Below, piece by piece: positions 32,285 through 40,833 of a stretch of DNA of 49,886 bases. The stretch is from Sphingobacteriales bacterium. Its GTDB lineage: Bacteria > Bacteroidota > Bacteroidia > Chitinophagales > Chitinophagaceae. The stretch is taken from positions 1-49,886 of the forward strand of contig JAPLEF010000137.1 in assembly GCA_026391525.1 (NCBI GenBank), in the 5' to 3' direction. The position numbers were made by a program, and so were the translations under genes. Below the pieces are notes generated by a model that was not told the origin of the DNA, did no database searches, and saw only the letters and a list, made by a program, of their open reading frames with translations. Within the stretch, counting starts at the first letter, position 1; every line of letters begins with the position of its first letter.

Positions 32285-32566
32285 ATCACCAGCTTGTTAA
32301 GAAAGAAACAAATAGGTAATTTTTACAAAACACCCAAATAAAGCCTGTATTTTTTGATTACAATCAACTAAATGTAATAAAAAAATAAATTTTTATTAAA
32401 AGAAATAAAAAATAATAATATAATATTTTTTAATATTTACTCGCATAGGCTCGTTCTGCTCCGCATCAGGGATTAAAACCAAGAAACATTAGTATTCTCT
32501 CTTTGTCCGGCTTATCTGCACGAAGAGCATCCCCTGAACGGCTGTGATTATATAATCAGGGTTAGT
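32285..32566. other. Intergenic region downstream of gyrA, with alternative pairings
   Basis: Nothing protein-coding is supported. About 32340-32440 is very AT-rich. 32440-32561 is GC-richer and carries TCAGGG at 32466-32471, CCCTGA at 32532-32537 and TCAGGG at 32556-32561 on the plus strand, so the middle element can pair with either flank. CTCTT and AAGAG pair inside the larger loop. No clear gyrA terminator was found here. Confidence 0.5.
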
Positions 32567-35164
32567 TTAATTTTCCGGCTCTACTGTTGGCGTTTCCGAA
32601 TTGTTTGATTCCGTTGAAATATCATCCCCGGCTTCCTGATCAGGTAAAGTTTCCAGTTCTTCCTTTTCATCCATCTGCGTAATTGCTGCAATGGCGTCGC
32701 CTTCGTCTACCCGTATCAGTTTCACACCCTGTGTTGCCCTTCCTTGTTCACTGATATCGGCAACAGCCATACGGATGGTGATGCCGCTCACACAGGTGAT
32801 CATCAGGTCTTCTTTTTCAGTAACATCCAGTAAACCTACCAATCTGCCGGTTTTTTCTGTTACATTGATGGTCTTTACTCCTTTACCGCCCCTGTTGGTA
32901 ATTCGATAATTGGCTTCACCGGTTTCGGGGTCGTCCATAAAGGTGCGTTTACCGTATCCTTTTTCACTCACCACCAATATGGTTTTCGATTTATCTTCCT
33001 TGTTCACGCAGATCATGCCAACCACTTCATCATTGGTTTCATCCACTTCAATACCGAATACACCGATGCCGCCCCTGCCCGTACTTCTTACGGTTGATTC
33101 AGGGAAACGAATGGCCCTGCCACTTTTCACCGCCATCATGATTTCGCAATTGCCATCGGTCATGCGGGCAGCAATCAACTGATCGCCTTCCAGAATATTA
33201 ATGGCATTAATACCGCTTTGTCGCGGCCTGCTGAAATCTTTAAGGTCTGTTTTCTTGATGACTCCCTTTTTAGTACATAACACGATATAGTTCGATTTCA
33301 GGTATTCTTCATCCGCAAGATCTTTTACATCAATGATTGCGCGTACTTTATCATCCGGCGGAATTTGCACCATATTCTGAATAGCACGTCCCTTGCTGGT
33401 TTTATCACCTTCCGGCACCTGGTATACTTTCAGCCAGAAGCATCTGCCCTTTTCGGTGAAGATTAAAAGGGTATGATGGGTGGAAGCTACAAATAAATGC
33501 TCGATGAAATCTTCCTGCCTCGTACTGCTGCCCTTGGCCCCTCGTCCGCCCCGGCGTTGCTGACGGTATTCAGTAGCCGAAGTTCTTTTGATATAGCCCA
33601 TATGTGAAATGGTAACCACCACATCTTCCTCTTCAATGAGGTCGAGCATATCTATTTCATCATCGGCATAAACGATTTCTGATTTACGTTCATCACCGAA
33701 TTTTGCTTTCACTTCCAGCAATTCTGTTTTGATGATATCATATCGCAAAGCCTGATTGGCCAAAATCTCCTTTAAACTTGTAATAAAACGCATGATTTCT
33801 GCATGTTCTTCACGGATCTTATCAATTTCCATGCCGGTAAGCCTTTGTAAACGCAGTTCCAGTACAGCTTTGGCTTGTATTTCGCTCATCCCAAACTGGG
33901 CGATCAATCCTTCCTGAGCTATATTGGGTGTAGCGCTTTCGCGGATGAGTTGGATCACCGCATCCAGGTTATCGAGCGCTATGATATAACCTTCAAGAAT
34001 ATGCGCTCTTTCTTGGGCTTTACGCAGTTCAAATTGGGTGCGTCGAACCACCACTTCGTGCCTGAATTCAATGAACTCTGAAATCAGCTGTTTTACGTTG
34101 AGTACTTTTGGCCTGCCTTTCACCAGGGCAACATTGTTGATGCCATAGGAAGTTTGCAGCTCACTGAACTTATACAACTGGTTGATGATCACCTGGGCCA
34201 CCGCATCTTTTCGAAGTTCGATAACGATGCGTGTTCCCTCCTTGTTATTGCTTTCATTGTTTACATCACTGATGCCGTCGATTACTTTATCATTGATCAG
34301 CTCACCTATTTTCTGAGTAAGCGTATCGCGATTTACCTGATAAGGTATTTCGGTGATGATGATTTTTTCCCTGCCGCGTGCATCAGATTCCACCGTTGTT
34401 TTTCCTCTGAGTACAACCCTTCCTCTTCCGGTAAACAAGGCTGCTTTCACTCCTTCATATCCATAAATGATGCCTCCCGTAGGGAAATCGGGCGCTTTGA
34501 TAATCTTCACCAGATCTTCAATGCTGATTTCATGGTCGTCCACGTAAGCGATGCAGGCATCAACCACTTCATTGAGGTTATGAGGCATCATGTTAGTAGC
34601 CATCCCCACAGCAATACCACTGCTTCCATTAAGCAACAGTTGCGGAATGCGTGTCGGCAATACCGTTGGTTCCTTGAGCGAATCATCGAAGTTGAACTGA
34701 TAATCTACCGTTTCTGAATCGATATCTTCCATCATTGCTTCTGCAAACTTCTCCATACGTACTTCCGTATACCTCATTGCAGCTGGCGGATCGCCATCCT
34801 GACTACCAAAATTACCCTGACCATCAATCATCTTATACCGCATCGCCCAATCCTGAGCCATTCTTACCATCGTATCATAAATACTAGCATCTCCGTGGGG
34901 ATGATATTTACCCATCACTTCCCCAACAATACGGGCAGCCTTCTTATAAGCTTTGTTGCTGCTGTTACCCAGTTCGTTCATTCCATACAATACCCTTCTG
35001 TGAACGGGCTTCAGTCCATCCCGCACATCAGGAAGTGCACGACCTACTATCACACTCATCGAATAATCGATGTAGGATGTTTTCATCTGCTCTTCAATAT
35101 TTACCGGGATTATTTTTCCTCTGTTGTTAAGGTTTTCACCTTCAAATTGATCTTGATTTTCCAT
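32567..35164 (-). CDS. gyrA: DNA gyrase subunit A
   Basis: This 865-aa type IIA topoisomerase subunit introduces negative supercoils together with GyrB. The catalytic tyrosine is Tyr132 in 'Ala-Ala-Met-Arg-Tyr-Thr-Glu'. The quinolone-determining region reads His-Pro-His-Gly-Asp-Ala93-Ser-Ile-Tyr-Asp97, so the position of E. coli Ser83 is Ala while Asp87 is kept. The C-terminal beta-pinwheel has a GyrA box 'Gln-Arg-Arg-Gly-Gly-Arg-Gly', which marks it as gyrase rather than topoisomerase IV. The acidic tail is Glu/Asp/Thr-rich. A TATATTTG element at 35181-35188 lies 16 nt before the ATG. Confidence 0.97.
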   Translation of the reverse strand: MENQDQFEGENLNNRGKIIPVNIEEQMKTSYIDYSMSVIVGRALPDVRDGLKPVHRRVLYGMNELGNSSNKAYKKAARIVGEVMGKYHPHGDASIYDTMVRMAQDWAMRYKMIDGQGNFGSQDGDPPAAMRYTEVRMEKFAEAMMEDIDSETVDYQFNFDDSLKEPTVLPTRIPQLLLNGSSGIAVGMATNMMPHNLNEVVDACIAYVDDHEISIEDLVKIIKAPDFPTGGIIYGYEGVKAALFTGRGRVVLRGKTTVESDARGREKIIITEIPYQVNRDTLTQKIGELINDKVIDGISDVNNESNNKEGTRIVIELRKDAVAQVIINQLYKFSELQTSYGINNVALVKGRPKVLNVKQLISEFIEFRHEVVVRRTQFELRKAQERAHILEGYIIALDNLDAVIQLIRESATPNIAQEGLIAQFGMSEIQAKAVLELRLQRLTGMEIDKIREEHAEIMRFITSLKEILANQALRYDIIKTELLEVKAKFGDERKSEIVYADDEIDMLDLIEEEDVVVTISHMGYIKRTSATEYRQQRRGGRGAKGSSTRQEDFIEHLFVASTHHTLLIFTEKGRCFWLKVYQVPEGDKTSKGRAIQNMVQIPPDDKVRAIIDVKDLADEEYLKSNYIVLCTKKGVIKKTDLKDFSRPRQSGINAINILEGDQLIAARMTDGNCEIMMAVKSGRAIRFPESTVRSTGRGGIGVFGIEVDETNDEVVGMICVNKEDKSKTILVVSEKGYGKRTFMDDPETGEANYRITNRGGKGVKTINVTEKTGRLVGLLDVTEKEDLMITCVSGITIRMAVADISEQGRATQGVKLIRVDEGDAIAAITQMDEKEELETLPDQEAGDDISTESNNSETPTVEPEN

Positions 35165-35180
35165 ATGTTATCGTAGGCGA

Positions 35181-35188
35181 CAAATATA
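35181..35188 (-). promoter_or_regulatory. -7 element of gyrA
   Basis: Exact TATATTTG on the minus strand, ending 16 nt before the gyrA ATG. No TTTG is found at the -33 distance, only TTTA. Confidence 0.45.
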
Positions 35189-35403
35189 CCGATTTCAGAC
35201 GGTTTAAAGCGTTAAAATCCGGCTTGTTTTAAATCATTTTTACACATTAAACTGCCGTTTTGTGGAGAACTGTTTGGCACTCTCCTGATATTGAATTTCT
35301 TGCACCAAATTTCCATTGGGAAGCTGGTGAATACTGCCTTGCAGGTGTCCGTTTTAATGTTTGGCATTGCGACCTGAAGACTATATCTTGCCAAAAAAAA
35401 CAG

Positions 35404-36915
35404 TTGAAAACCATACTACTTTTTGGTGCCGGAAAATCGGCTACGGTATTGATATCCTATCTGCTGGAAGAATCGGGAAAAAATAACTGGAAACTGGTTG
35501 TTGCAGATGCACACTTAGACCAGATCACCTCCAAAACGCATTTTCATCCAGCATCAGAAGCGATAGCCATGGATATAACGGATTCGAATAAACGCATTGA
35601 ATTGATCGCACAATCAAGTTTGGTGATTTCCATGATGCCCCCTTCTCTGCACATTCTCATTGCAAAAGACTGTTTAGCTCAAAGTAAATCGTTGCTTACG
35701 GCTTCATATTGTGATGATGCGATCAAAGCATTAGAACTGAAAGTAAAACAAAAGGGACTTCTTTTTTTATGTGAGATGGGGCTCGACCCGGGTATCGATC
35801 ATATGAGCGCCATGGCCCTTATTGACGCTATCAAAGCTGAAGGAGGTGAGATCAGCAGCTTTAAAAGCCATTGTGGCGGATTGGTAGCTCCGGAAAGTGA
35901 TAACAATCCATGGAGGTATAAAATCAGCTGGAACCCCAGAAATGTAGTACTGGCAGGTAAAGCCGGGGCTATCTATCTATTGGAAGGAAAAAGAATCGTT
36001 GAAAATTACGAAACCTTATTCGATCCTGCACGGACGGTTTCCATCGGCAAAGATGAAAAACAGGTATTCAGTTTTTACCCTAATCGCAATAGTATGCCTT
36101 ATATCGATATGTATGGCTTGCAAAATGCAAATACATTTCTTCGCACTACCCTTCGCTATCGTGATTTCATGTATGGCTGGCGAAATATCATCGATCTGAA
36201 GCTCACGGATGAAGCGCCCATTTATCAGACTGACGGATTAAGCTTGCAGGAATTTTTTAAAATGCATCTAACCAAACATGGCTTTGGTTCCTGGCTCGAC
36301 AAAAAATTGAGTGAACGCTTTGCCGAAACCAAAGACTTGCTCGATAACCTTAAAAAACTGTTTGAAACTGAGGAAGAAGCGAATGCAGCAGGAGAAGAAG
36401 TTCCCGAAGCATTCATGCTGGTTGATGAAAAAGGCGACCTGAAGAATATCGGCTTACAGGAAGTAAAAGACAATGCTGCAACCGTAATGGCTGCAAAATT
36501 GCATGAAGCCAATCTTACCTTAAAACAATTGTTCTTTCTGGGATTAGATGATAAGGAAACCTTGATTAATCTGGGATTATGCAGTGCTGCCGATGTATTG
36601 CAATTTGCCCTGGAGAAGAAATTACTATTGTTTCCCGGTGATAAAGATATGATCGTAATGCTGCATGAAATTGAGTATATGCTCAATGGAAAAAAACATC
36701 AGGTGAGCAGCTCATTGGTAGTTACAGGAGATGATCATATCCATACTGCCATGGCCAAAACTGTGGGCTTACCCTTAGGCATAGCCGCCAAACTCATCCT
36801 CAATGGCGAAATCAACCTAACAGGTTTGCATATTCCTATACTCCCTGAAATTTACAAGCCCGTTCTTGAAATCCTTTCCAGAAATGGTATCGTTTTTCAG
36901 GACAAAAACAGTTAG
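35404..36915 (+). CDS. Saccharopine dehydrogenase-like oxidoreductase
   Basis: This ~503-aa protein has an N-terminal Rossmann fold ('Leu-Phe-Gly-Ala-Gly-Lys-Ser-Ala') and the saccharopine-dehydrogenase C-terminal fold ('Leu-Cys-Glu-Met-Gly-Leu-Asp-Pro-Gly-Ile-Asp-His-Met-Ser-Ala-Met', 'Ser-His-Cys-Gly-Gly-Leu-Val-Ala-Pro-Glu-Ser', 'Asn-Pro-Trp-Arg-Tyr-Lys-Ile-Ser-Trp'). Saccharopine dehydrogenases act in the alpha-aminoadipate route of lysine metabolism, but Bacteroidota members may have other substrates. The frame is open to 35260; the TTG at 35404 gives the expected Lys-Thr-Ile-Leu-Leu-Phe-Gly start. A weak promoter-like TTTG and TATATCTTG pair lies just upstream of this TTG. The methyltransferase gene follows after 17 bp. 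Confidence 0.85.
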   Translation: MKTILLFGAGKSATVLISYLLEESGKNNWKLVVADAHLDQITSKTHFHPASEAIAMDITDSNKRIELIAQSSLVISMMPPSLHILIAKDCLAQSKSLLTASYCDDAIKALELKVKQKGLLFLCEMGLDPGIDHMSAMALIDAIKAEGGEISSFKSHCGGLVAPESDNNPWRYKISWNPRNVVLAGKAGAIYLLEGKRIVENYETLFDPARTVSIGKDEKQVFSFYPNRNSMPYIDMYGLQNANTFLRTTLRYRDFMYGWRNIIDLKLTDEAPIYQTDGLSLQEFFKMHLTKHGFGSWLDKKLSERFAETKDLLDNLKKLFETEEEANAAGEEVPEAFMLVDEKGDLKNIGLQEVKDNAATVMAAKLHEANLTLKQLFFLGLDDKETLINLGLCSAADVLQFALEKKLLLFPGDKDMIVMLHEIEYMLNGKKHQVSSSLVVTGDDHIHTAMAKTVGLPLGIAAKLILNGEINLTGLHIPILPEIYKPVLEILSRNGIVFQDKNS

Positions 36916-36932
36916 TATATCAACCTGCATTT

Positions 36933-37577
36933 ATGGATAACAATGCCAAAGCGGTCGATTTGTTTAACCGTTTTGCAGAAATGTATGCTGCAAAATTCAA
37001 TGACCTTTCCATTTATCAGGAAGCACTGAATTTATTTTGTGACCAATTGCCATCTGATCATCCCACTGTACTTGATGTGGCTTGTGGTTCCGGCCTGGTT
37101 GCCAGAACATTGCTTGATAACAGAAAAGATATCCGCCTAACCGGTATCGACATGGCACCAAAAATGTTGGAACTGGCTCAGGCCCTGAATCCGGAAGCAG
37201 GATTTCTATTGATGGATGCCAGGAATCTTGATCAATTTTCTGGAACATTTGATGGAATTTGCTGTGCTTTTTGTCTACCCTATTTCAACAAGGAAGAAAC
37301 CATGAATTTCATCAAACAAGCCTCTACCCTTCTGATGCAAAATGGCGTTCTGTACATCAGTACCATGGAAGATGCTTATGAAAAATCAGACTGGAAAACT
37401 GGCAGTACCGGAGAGGCACTGTTCATCCATTATTATGAAGCGGAATGGCTCGAAAAAATATTAATAGAAAATGGTTTTGAAATATTGTTGTTATCCAGGA
37501 AAGTCAATCCAATACCCAGCGCTTCCAATACAACAGATCTGATGATTGTAGCGAAGAAAATTATCTTTACTGATTAA
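36933..37577 (+). CDS. Class I SAM-dependent methyltransferase
   Basis: This 214-aa protein has SAM motif I 'Val-Leu-Asp-Val-Ala-Cys-Gly-Ser-Gly-Leu-Val-Ala-Arg', motif post-I 'Leu-Thr-Gly-Ile-Asp-Met-Ala-Pro-Lys-Met-Leu-Glu', motif II 'Leu-Met-Asp-Ala-Arg-Asn-Leu' and a 'Gly-Ile-Cys-Cys-Ala-Phe-Cys-Leu-Pro-Tyr' segment. The acceptor cannot be told from sequence; small-molecule targets are common for this type. It follows the saccharopine-dehydrogenase-like gene by 17 bp and is likely cotranscribed. Its 3' end overlaps the convergent sirtuin gene by 11 bp. Confidence 0.9.
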   Translation: MDNNAKAVDLFNRFAEMYAAKFNDLSIYQEALNLFCDQLPSDHPTVLDVACGSGLVARTLLDNRKDIRLTGIDMAPKMLELAQALNPEAGFLLMDARNLDQFSGTFDGICCAFCLPYFNKEETMNFIKQASTLLMQNGVLYISTMEDAYEKSDWKTGSTGEALFIHYYEAEWLEKILIENGFEILLLSRKVNPIPSASNTTDLMIVAKKIIFTD

Positions 37578-38268
37578 TCGATTCGAGCAGCAATCTTATT
37601 AGTTCCTGCATGCCTGAAGTGGCTGGCATTTCTATGCTGATACAATTTAACCATGATGGTATGGATGGTATTTTTTTATCCACTACATACACTGGTATTT
37701 CGGGATCGATATATTGCAATAAGCCTGCTGCAGGATATACTTGTAAAGACGTACCGGTTACCACAACAATATCCGCTTGTTGAATTAATTCAACTGCATT
37801 TTCAATCATGGGAACCGGTTCTTCAAACCAGACAATGAATGGCCTCCATTGAGTACCATCAGGTGCAAGTTCGCCAAGTTGAATGGCAGTTCTGATTTCT
37901 GCTTGAATGCTCTTATCGTTACTGCTGCACATCTTGAAGATTTCACCATGCAGGTGCATCACTGATGAAGATCCTGCTCGTTCATGCAGGTCGTCGATAT
38001 TTTGGGTGATGATACTTACTTCAAAATACACTTCAAGTTCAGCTAAGGCGAGATGTGCTGCATTGGGTTCTGCATTGGCTACTTCTGCTCTTCGCCTATT
38101 GTAAAAGTCAAGTACCAATTGCGGGTTCCTTGAATAAGCCCCTGGTGTGGCTACATCTTCAATAGCATAACCCATCCATAACCCATCTGAATCACGGAAT
38201 GTTTTCAAACCGCTTTCGGCCGAAATTCCGGCTCCTGATAAAACAACGATATGTTTCTTAGTTTTCAA
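37567..38268 (-). CDS. NAD-dependent protein deacylase (sirtuin, CobB-like) without zinc cysteines
   Basis: This 233-aa Sir2 enzyme uses NAD+ to remove acyl groups from lysine. NAD motifs are 'Gly-Ala-Gly-Ile-Ser-Ala-Glu-Ser-Gly' (12-20), 'Phe-Arg-Asp' (24-26) and 'Thr-Gln-Asn-Ile-Asp' (88-92); the catalytic His is His107 in His-Leu-His-Gly-Glu. Tyr56-Asn-Arg-Arg59 matches the class III Tyr-x-x-Arg that favours succinyl or malonyl groups. The zinc module between residues 108 and 145 has a single Cys (Cys114) instead of four, so a structural zinc is unlikely. The start is TTG at 38268. The EVE gene lies 13 bp upstream in the same direction. Confidence 0.9.
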   Translation of the reverse strand: MKTKKHIVVLSGAGISAESGLKTFRDSDGLWMGYAIEDVATPGAYSRNPQLVLDFYNRRRAEVANAEPNAAHLALAELEVYFEVSIITQNIDDLHERAGSSSVMHLHGEIFKMCSSNDKSIQAEIRTAIQLGELAPDGTQWRPFIVWFEEPVPMIENAVELIQQADIVVVTGTSLQVYPAAGLLQYIDPEIPVYVVDKKIPSIPSWLNCISIEMPATSGMQELIRLLLESINQ

Positions 38269-38281
38269 GGAAAAGGAAAAT

Positions 38282-38689
38282 TTACATTCCTGCCATCTTC
38301 ATGATGATAAGCCATTCTTCCGGCTTAACCGTTTGAACGGATAGTCTGCCTAACCTTACCAGATCCATCTGTTGCAGCCCTCGATCCGCTTTGATTTGAG
38401 CGAGGCTCACCGGTTTTTTTAATTTTCTTACTGGTTTCAGGTCTACCACTAACCACGCCGTATCTTTGGTAGTAGGATCCTGATAATGTTCTTTTACCAC
38501 TTTGGCAACGCCTACAATTTCAACACCTTCGTTGCTGTGATAAAAAAGTACTTCATCTCCTTTCTTCATACTGCGTAGATTGTTTCGCGCAGCATAATTC
38601 CTTACACCATCCCAGTAGGTTTGTTTGTCGGAAACAAACTGATCCCAACTGTATTTAAAAGGTTCTGATTTTACCAGCCAATATGCCAT
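38282..38689 (-). CDS. EVE domain protein (PUA-like)
   Basis: This 135-aa EVE-domain protein has 'Tyr-Trp-Leu-Val-Lys-Ser-Glu-Pro' at the start, 'Trp-Asp-Gly-Val-Arg-Asn-Tyr-Ala-Ala-Arg-Asn-Asn-Leu-Arg-x-Met-Lys-Lys-Gly-Asp' and 'Phe-Tyr-His-Ser-Asn'. The EVE fold is PUA-like and is thought to read modified bases in DNA or RNA. Its length and motif order match the family closely. The sirtuin gene follows after 13 bp, and the Fe-S CCG gene lies 65 bp upstream, all leftward. Confidence 0.93.
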   Translation of the reverse strand: MAYWLVKSEPFKYSWDQFVSDKQTYWDGVRNYAARNNLRSMKKGDEVLFYHSNEGVEIVGVAKVVKEHYQDPTTKDTAWLVVDLKPVRKLKKPVSLAQIKADRGLQQMDLVRLGRLSVQTVKPEEWLIIMKMAGM

Positions 38690-38754
38690 GATGTGTTATT
38701 AAGTCTTTATAAAACTAACATTTGTAAAAGAGAAAAGGTTTTGATTGAGAAAGG

Positions 38755-39480
38755 TTATTCTTGCCAACCTGTAGATAACACATCGGCGATATGCATGGTT
38801 TTTAAAGGAAGTTTTTTGTGTTGGATCACTCCATCAAGTTGCATGAGGCAGCTCAGGTCGGTAGAAATAATATATTCGGCACCGGTATCCATGGCGTGTT
38901 GAATTTTTTGATCGGCCATAGCAACAGAAATGGATTCAAATTTCACCGCAAAAGTTCCTCCAAAGCCACAACAGGTTTCATTGTCGGCCATTTCAACCAG
39001 CTCCAGGCCTTTCACATTCTGAAGCAGCTTTCTGGGGCCTTCTTTGATGCCACATTCCCTTAAAGCAGCGCAACTATCGTGGTAGGTAGCTTTACCATTC
39101 AACACTGCCCCGAAATGTTCTATTTTCAACACTTCAGTAAGAAATGAGGTGAATTCATAGCAGTTTTTTCCGGTGTCCTTAACCTGCTGGTATAAAGAAC
39201 TATTTTCAAACAATAAAGGATAATAATTTTTTACGAATCCCATACAACTGGCGCTGGGTGCAACGATATAATCCGTTGAATTGAAATCCTCCAGAAATTT
39301 AGTAGCCACATCTCTGGCATCAATCCTGAATCCCGCATTGAAAGCCGGTTGTCCACAACAGGTTTGATTAGGATTGTATGTTACTTCGCAACAGGCTTTT
39401 TCCAACACTTTAACCATATTGAAAGCAGTCTGCGGGTAAAGTTGGTCAACAAAACAAGGTATGAATAACTGAATTTTCAT
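38755..39480 (-). CDS. (Fe-S)-binding CCG-domain protein, LutA/YkgE-like
   Basis: This 241-aa protein has two cysteine-rich CCG domains: 'Asn-Gln-Thr-Cys-Cys-Gly-Gln-Pro-Ala-Phe-Asn-Ala-Gly' and 'Asn-Glu-Thr-Cys-Cys-Gly-Phe-Gly-Gly-Thr-Phe', plus 'His-Asp-Ser-Cys' and 'Ser-Ala-Ser-Cys-Met-Gly'. This is the LutA (YkgE) type, one component of the LutABC L-lactate-oxidising complex. LutB and LutC genes are not in the window, so it is either an orphan or part of a system encoded elsewhere. It lies 28 bp after ribH in the same direction. Confidence 0.88.
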   Translation of the reverse strand: MKIQLFIPCFVDQLYPQTAFNMVKVLEKACCEVTYNPNQTCCGQPAFNAGFRIDARDVATKFLEDFNSTDYIVAPSASCMGFVKNYYPLLFENSSLYQQVKDTGKNCYEFTSFLTEVLKIEHFGAVLNGKATYHDSCAALRECGIKEGPRKLLQNVKGLELVEMADNETCCGFGGTFAVKFESISVAMADQKIQHAMDTGAEYIISTDLSCLMQLDGVIQHKKLPLKTMHIADVLSTGWQE

Positions 39481-39508
39481 CTAAAGATTATGTTCCTCGA
39501 TTAGCGTG

Positions 39509-40015
39509 TTATGGCTTCAGTGGTTGCCTGAAAGACTGTAAGAAAGCGATCATTTTAAGGGCAGTAGCTGCAGCTTCCGTTCCTTTGTGGCCATGCTTAC
39601 CTCCAATCCTTTCCAAGGCCTGCGACTCATTATCTACAGTGAGCACACCGAAAATAGTAGGTATAGGCAGACTAAGATTCAATTGAAGGATACCATCGGT
39701 AACCGCTTTGCAAACGTAATCAAAATGAGGTGTATCTCCTTTTATCACACAACCCAAAGCAATGAAAGCATCCGGTTTGCAGTCTTTATATTTATGCATA
39801 TCCCAATAATGCTTAATAGCGAATGGGAGTTCAAATGCACCGGGTACTTCAAGATTGTAAATAGTAATTCCATGTGTTTTCAATTTCTCCGCACAAGCTG
39901 ATTGCAATGCATTTGTGATGTGTGCATTCCAGGATGTTTTTACTAATACAACACAGGCATTCGTTTGGATATTGATGTTTGAAGTAGCTGATATATCATT
40001 TGCCCCCAAAGCCAT
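39509..40015 (-). CDS. ribH: 6,7-dimethyl-8-ribityllumazine synthase
   Basis: This 168-aa enzyme makes the lumazine precursor of riboflavin from the ribityl-aminouracil and dihydroxybutanone phosphate. Motifs are 'Ser-Trp-Asn' for the first substrate, 'Val-Pro-Gly-Ala-Phe-Glu-Leu-Pro', 'Ala-Leu-Gly-Cys-Val-Ile-Lys-Gly-Asp-Thr-Pro-His-Phe' with the catalytic His, and 'Phe-Gly-Val-Leu-Thr' before 'Ala-Leu-Glu-Arg'. Its length is close to the usual, with a ~15-residue N-terminal extension. No FMN riboswitch is visible upstream; the YfgM-like gene ends 21 bp before it. Confidence 0.96.
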   Translation of the reverse strand: MALGANDISATSNINIQTNACVVLVKTSWNAHITNALQSACAEKLKTHGITIYNLEVPGAFELPFAIKHYWDMHKYKDCKPDAFIALGCVIKGDTPHFDYVCKAVTDGILQLNLSLPIPTIFGVLTVDNESQALERIGGKHGHKGTEAAATALKMIAFLQSFRQPLKP

Positions 40016-40036
40016 ATTTCAAGTTTAAAGAATGGA

Positions 40037-40774
40037 TCAATTGAATTCTCCCAGGCGTGCAAGATTCTTCTCAATTTCACCATTACTTACGCTGATATGC
40101 TTTGGATATTTATCCTTCACTTTTTTATAGAGCTCGATGGCTTCTTTATTTTTTCCGATTGTTTCGGCATAAGCTGCGGCCATCAGGAAAGCGTCGGGTG
40201 ATATGGCATCATCCTTCAAATTCACCATTGCAGCTTTTTTATATGCATCAAAAGCTTCGGCGGTTTGCTTCTTTTCTGCATAGGCATGACCTAACATCGT
40301 CAAAGCTTTTGACTCAATCTGGGTAGCGCCATTTCCTTTGAACTCCTTCAGATAACGGATAGCTTTATCGAATTCCCCGATTTGAAGATAGCTGGCTCCG
40401 GTCATATAACGGGCACGATTAGCCGATGCTGTACCATCATAGTTGCTGATCACTTTCAGCAATCCGGTAATGGTTGTGCCTTCAAGCGTACCGCCATTCA
40501 AAACGATGTTCACCGAATCTTTGCTGAATCCAGATGTTGCCATTTTACCGAATAAAGTTTCTGCCTGAAATACCGATTCATTAGCCTTGAGCTCTTTGGG
40601 CTCTTTAATGAGCTTCTGATATCCCAGCCAGCCTGCGGCCAGTAATATGATTGCACTACCCACATAAATGATCGGCTTGCTGTAATTGGCCCAGAATCCC
40701 TTTGCTTTTTCCAGGGCCAGGTTAGTTTCTTCTACTGTTGCTACCGGTTTTAATACCTCTTTAGATGCTGCCAT
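40037..40774 (-). CDS. YfgM-like TPR protein with one membrane helix
   Basis: This 245-aa protein has a cytosolic N-terminus, one transmembrane helix at about 33-50 ('Ile-Ile-Tyr-Val-Gly-Ser-Ala-Ile-Ile-Leu-Leu-Ala-Ala-Gly-Trp'), and a periplasmic TPR domain ('Tyr-Met-Thr-Gly-Ala-Ser-Tyr-Leu-Gln-Ile-Gly-Glu-Phe-Asp-Lys-Ala-Ile-Arg-Tyr-Leu'). This layout resembles YfgM, which helps the Sec translocon hand proteins to periplasmic chaperones. A generic TPR scaffold is the alternative. It is 21 bp upstream of ribH and likely cotranscribed with it. Confidence 0.75.
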   Translation of the reverse strand: MAASKEVLKPVATVEETNLALEKAKGFWANYSKPIIYVGSAIILLAAGWLGYQKLIKEPKELKANESVFQAETLFGKMATSGFSKDSVNIVLNGGTLEGTTITGLLKVISNYDGTASANRARYMTGASYLQIGEFDKAIRYLKEFKGNGATQIESKALTMLGHAYAEKKQTAEAFDAYKKAAMVNLKDDAISPDAFLMAAAYAETIGKNKEAIELYKKVKDKYPKHISVSNGEIEKNLARLGEFN

Positions 40775-40833
40775 TTTTTTCGTTTATGCTTTATGGTTTA
40801 GTGTTATTACAGCTATTGCTGCACAAGTGAATA

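Noticed and set aside
34154-34717. 187-codon plus-strand frame inside gyrA
   Set aside because: It is fully antisense to the conserved gyrA coding region, with His/Phe/Arg-rich nonsense composition; a shadow of gyrA codon use.
35260-35403. 48-residue in-frame N-terminal extension of the saccharopine-dehydrogenase-like gene
   Set aside because: The Rossmann fold begins right at the TTG at 35404, the upstream residues look unlike the rest, and a promoter-like pair lies within this stretch.
36225-36686. 153-codon minus-strand frame inside the saccharopine-dehydrogenase-like gene
   Set aside because: Antisense to a conserved gene, with Ser/Asn/Cys-rich composition and no recognisable domain.
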